A stretch of DNA of 12,223 nucleotides from JAYFNU01 sp964458545 (GTDB taxonomy: Bacteria > Bacillota > Clostridia > Oscillospirales > Ruminococcaceae). The notes under the pieces were generated by a model. It did not search any database. It was not told where the DNA came from and was given only the letters and a program-made list of their open reading frames with translations. Where the stretch lies: the NCBI GenBank assembly GCA_964458545.1, contig CAYWJF010000050.1:1-12223 (forward strand), written 5' to 3'. Position numbers and translations under genes: made by a program. Position 1 is the stretch's first letter. Each line of letters starts with the position of its first letter. Positions 12,089-12,223 of this stretch are shown piece by piece.

Positions 12089-12223
12089 TCACGCTTTTGC
12101 GACAAATTTGATACAAATGCCTAAAGGCGGTATGTTACGCGTGGCGTAATGCGGTTTTTCTTCGCGCGAAGCCGCAAAGCGGAAAATATCAGTTAGGCGC
12201 AAAACGCGCTCCTTTTCGCGCCC
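12089..12223 (-). other. Possible 3' end of an ORF entering from the right edge, or non-coding repeat
   Basis: The minus-strand frame starting at the edge is open for 44 codons and ends with TGA at 12091-12089. The translation ends NIPPLGICIKFVAKA, and I do not recognise it as a protein family. The same DNA is full of inverted repeats, so the open frame may be chance: 44 codons without a stop is not rare. No conclusion about coding is possible without sequence beyond the edge. Confidence 0.2.
12135..12175. repeat. Cluster of short inverted repeats near the right edge
   Basis: TTACGC-GTG-GCGTAA (12135-12149) is a 6-bp hairpin followed on the plus strand by TGCGGTTTTTC, like a weak terminator for a gene arriving from the left or an element tail. 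Next is the perfect 12-bp palindrome CTTCGCGCGAAG (12160-12171) flanked by GCGG and CCGC. Further right, GGCGCAAAA and TTTTCGCGCC (about 12195-12222) pair with one bulged C. The stretch from 12121 onward is clearly richer in GC than the AT-rich pilZ leader beside it. Confidence 0.4.

Noticed and set aside
1..12223. Flagellin gene, CRISPR array, tRNA/rRNA, transposase or insertion sequence
   Set aside because: None seen. FlgL has flagellin-like ends but is clearly FlgL by its FIFGG-type motif and position; no transposase motifs, terminal inverted repeats or regular repeat-spacer pattern are present.

Overview
The window is a late (class III) flagellar gene cluster from a low-to-medium GC Gram-positive, most likely an uncultured member of the Clostridia (Bacillota). 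The evidence for this is the gene order flgM-flgN-flgK-flgL-DUF6470-fliW-csrA, which matches the Bacillus/Clostridium arrangement, together with purine-rich AGGAGG-type ribosome binding sites, TATAAT-type promoters and a Bacillus-style PilZ protein. The taxonomic placement is inferred from protein similarity and gene order; no rRNA or other marker is present.

Most genes are on the minus strand. Reading in that direction from the right edge: a possible gene fragment and palindrome-rich DNA (12089-12223); a two-gene unit, pilZ (YcgR/YpfA-like c-di-GMP receptor) and fapA (DUF342); then flgM, flgN, flgK, flgL, a DUF6470 gene (yviE-like), fliW and csrA (8067 down to 3284). At the far left lie a small coiled-coil protein of unknown function and the first 675 codons of fliD, which runs off the left edge. 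Together these genes encode the anti-sigma-28 factor, an export chaperone, both hook-filament junction proteins, the filament cap and the FliW-CsrA translational switch. Flagellin (hag/fliC), the usual target of that switch, is not in the window.

Two stretches run on the plus strand. The first (8284-9494) is a parA-comFB operon placed between flgM and fapA. It has its own promoter and ends at a strong terminator that also works in the opposite direction for fapA. The second (2684-3292) is a PilZ-type protein whose c-di-GMP-binding motifs are degenerate. It is transcribed from its own sigma-A-like promoter toward csrA and overlaps the csrA stop codon.

The most interesting content is the regulatory layer around ordinary flagellar genes. 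An intact PilZ protein, a degenerate PilZ paralogue and a ComFB-family protein (a family reported to bind cyclic dinucleotides) all sit in one locus with a ParA-type positioning ATPase and the CsrA-FliW switch. The ParA-ComFB pair, with a lysine-rich N-terminal extension on ComFB, is the best candidate for an undescribed system. Smaller signals include a possible CsrA-type leader on fliD, an 18-bp triple repeat ahead of fapA, and a palindrome over a promoter -35 element.
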